Shown here piece after piece: positions 5,497 through 6,826 of a stretch of 6,826 bases of DNA. The notes below the pieces were generated by a model. It ran no database searches. It saw only the letters and a list, made by a program, of their open reading frames with translations, and was not told the DNA's origin. Each line of letters opens with the position of its first letter. Position 1 is the stretch's first letter. Source of the DNA: Thermaceae bacterium (GTDB lineage: Bacteria; Deinococcota; Deinococci; Deinococcales; Marinithermaceae); contig JALVWZ010000394.1 of NCBI GenBank assembly GCA_027023115.1, positions 1-6,826 of the forward strand, written 5' to 3'. Both the position numbers and the translations under genes were made by a program.

Positions 5497-6826
5497 TCAT
5501 TCCTCGGGGCGGGTGGCGTCTACGAAGAGCGTCTTCGCCTGGGTATAGAGCGCCTGGCCGGGGGCGGCCTTGCGGGGCCGCCAGACGTGTTTCTTGAGGG
5601 TGTAGTCAACCGGCACGTTTTTTTCGCCACGGGCTTTGGAGTGGTAGGCAGCCAGGCGGGCGGCGTAGAGCAGGTCTTCAAGCGGCGCGGCTTTGCCCAT
5701 GGTGCGCAGAATGACGTGTGAACCGGGCACTCCCTGCGCGTGCAGCCAGACGTCGCCGGAGTGGGCGGCGCGGGTCAGCAGGTCGTTCTCCTTGCCGTTG
5801 CGGCCCACCCAAACGTCGAACCCGCCGGGCGACTTTAGCCGCAGGCCAACCGCGGCGCGCTCTTCTTTGGCCAATTGTTTGTGCAGCCGGCGCAGTTCGG
5901 CAAGGTCGGCCGCTGCCACCCGAGCCAGCCGTTCCTCCAGCTCCGCCAGTTCCCGGCGCAGGCGCGGTTCTTGCCTGTCCGCCCGCTCGGCGCGGCGTGT
6001 GGCACGGCGGGCTTTTTGGTAGTAGCGGCGGGCGTTGGTGGCGGCGTCCAGGCGGGGGTCGAGCTGAACGCGGCGGGCGCCGCCTTCCCAGTCGGGCAAG
6101 GTCGCCTCGGAAGCGCCCGGTTCCAGCTGGTGCGCATAGGCCAAAATCAGGTCGCCCAGGTGGCGCCACTCCGCGGCGCGGGCGGCGTCGGCGCGGGCGC
6201 GCTCGAAGTCTTGCAGGCGTCTTTGCAGGGCCTTGCGGCGGTGCTCGAGCGCCGCCAGCAGGGGCTTGCGCAAGGACGCTGCCGCTTCTTCGCGCCAACC
6301 GGCCGGTGCAGCTTCGCTGCTGCGCGGGTCGGCCGCCAGCTCGGCGATCGCCGCCGCCAGCGGCTGCAAATAGGCGTCTTCAAGCCGCTTATGGGGGTCC
6401 AGACCGGCGCGGCGGGCGGCCTCGCGGGCCAACCGGGGGCCGATGCCGTCAACGTGGGCGACCAGGGCCCGCGCCAGCGGCTGGCCCAGCAGGGGGCGCA
6501 GGTCGGCGGCGCTTAGGTTGAACGGGTCTAGCTTTTCGTAGGGTGGCGGGGGGGTATAGACCAGGCCCGGTCGCACCTGCCGGTAACGGTTGACCTCGGG
6601 TCCGATGAAGCGGTCGGCGCCGATGATGCGGCCTTCCGCGTCGAGCAGGATGAGGTTGGCGTTGCGACCGGTCAGTTCGAAAACCAGGCGCGTCGGAGGG
6701 ACCGCCACGAAGCCAGACTCGCCGCCGAAATCGAAAAAAACCACCCGGTCCAGTTTGAGTTGCTGGACGTTTTGCAACGGGCCGCGGGCGCGGGCGGAGA
6801 GGAGCTGCTGAAAGGGGGTGCGGGGT
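5497..6826 (-). CDS. rqcH: NFACT-family ribosome quality control factor RqcH (5' end outside window)
   Basis: RqcH/Rqc2-type protein, often annotated as fibronectin-binding. In B. subtilis RqcH binds obstructed 50S subunits carrying peptidyl-tRNA and adds C-terminal alanine tails that mark the chain for degradation. The frame is open to the window edge: PRTPFQQLLSARARG is visible upstream of an internal TTG at 6777, matching the NFACT-N segment before the conserved DR (26-27 of the 442 visible residues). About 70-75 residues are missing. Order: rest of NFACT-N; helix-hairpin-helix (about 117-141, VDGIGPRLARE); Arg-rich coiled coils (about 193-218 and 263-325); NFACT-R (about 335-437) with GRNGKENDLLT, DVWLHAQGVPGSHVIL and LKKHVWRPRKAAPGQALY. 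It ends 566 bases before rnpB. Family confident; alanine tailing in this organism is inferred. Confidence 0.93.
   Translation of the reverse strand, partial: PRTPFQQLLSARARGPLQNVQQLKLDRVVFFDFGGESGFVAVPPTRLVFELTGRNANLILLDAEGRIIGADRFIGPEVNRYRQVRPGLVYTPPPPYEKLDPFNLSAADLRPLLGQPLARALVAHVDGIGPRLAREAARRAGLDPHKRLEDAYLQPLAAAIAELAADPRSSEAAPAGWREEAAASLRKPLLAALEHRRKALQRRLQDFERARADAARAAEWRHLGDLILAYAHQLEPGASEATLPDWEGGARRVQLDPRLDAATNARRYYQKARRATRRAERADRQEPRLRRELAELEERLARVAAADLAELRRLHKQLAKEERAAVGLRLKSPGGFDVWVGRNGKENDLLTRAAHSGDVWLHAQGVPGSHVILRTMGKAAPLEDLLYAARLAAYHSKARGEKNVPVDYTLKKHVWRPRKAAPGQALYTQAKTLFVDATRPEE

Noticed and set aside
5718..6521. 267-codon Arg/Pro/Gly-rich open frame on the plus strand
   Set aside because: It is antisense to rqcH, with the composition expected from GC-rich shadow frames.
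6775..6777. TTG as the start of the NFACT gene
   Set aside because: The reading frame continues upstream to the window edge with typical NFACT-N residues (TPFQQLL), so this is an internal Leu and the gene is partial.

Overview
The window is a high-GC stretch of bacterial chromosome in which every gene I can support is read on the minus strand. The best lineage fit is the Thermus/Meiothermus/Oceanithermus side of Deinococcota. This is an inference from the dcw gene order without murE, an unusually compact FtsI, a T. thermophilus-type DnaA box word, and GTG/TTG starts with strong Shine-Dalgarno sites. No 16S or other definitive marker is present.

Reading in the direction of transcription (right to left), the window opens with the 3' part of an NFACT-family gene (rqcH, 5497-6826, 5' end cut by the window edge), whose product acts in ribosome-associated quality control. 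Next comes a 566-base gene-free gap (4931-5496) holding several palindromic, REP-like elements. The RNase P RNA gene rnpB (4572-4930) follows, with its own -35/-10 promoter and a hairpin terminator with a UNCG-type loop (4543-4570).

A 266-base regulatory gap (4277-4542) precedes the division and cell wall (dcw) cluster. It contains DnaA-box-like words, a short dyad, a candidate -10 lying inside a DnaA box, and five GTGG repeats at about 10-bp spacing that look like an MraZ operator. The cluster then runs mraZ - rsmH - ftsL - ftsI - murF (4276 down to 19). Genes are 3 bases apart or overlap by 4 bases, so this is a translationally coupled operon that probably continues past position 1.

The cluster products fit together as follows. 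MraZ is the presumed autoregulator. RsmH methylates 16S rRNA. FtsL and FtsI are parts of the septal peptidoglycan machinery. MurF completes the UDP-MurNAc-pentapeptide precursor. murE, normally between ftsI and murF, is missing here. MurF also lacks several residues that are normally conserved in Mur ligases.

The most interesting part is the control region 4346-4505, where apparent DnaA sites and MraZ sites sit together in front of the division operon. I see no mobile-element gene, CRISPR array, tRNA or phage gene. The intergenic palindromes at 5033-5291 are the only repeat-type elements.
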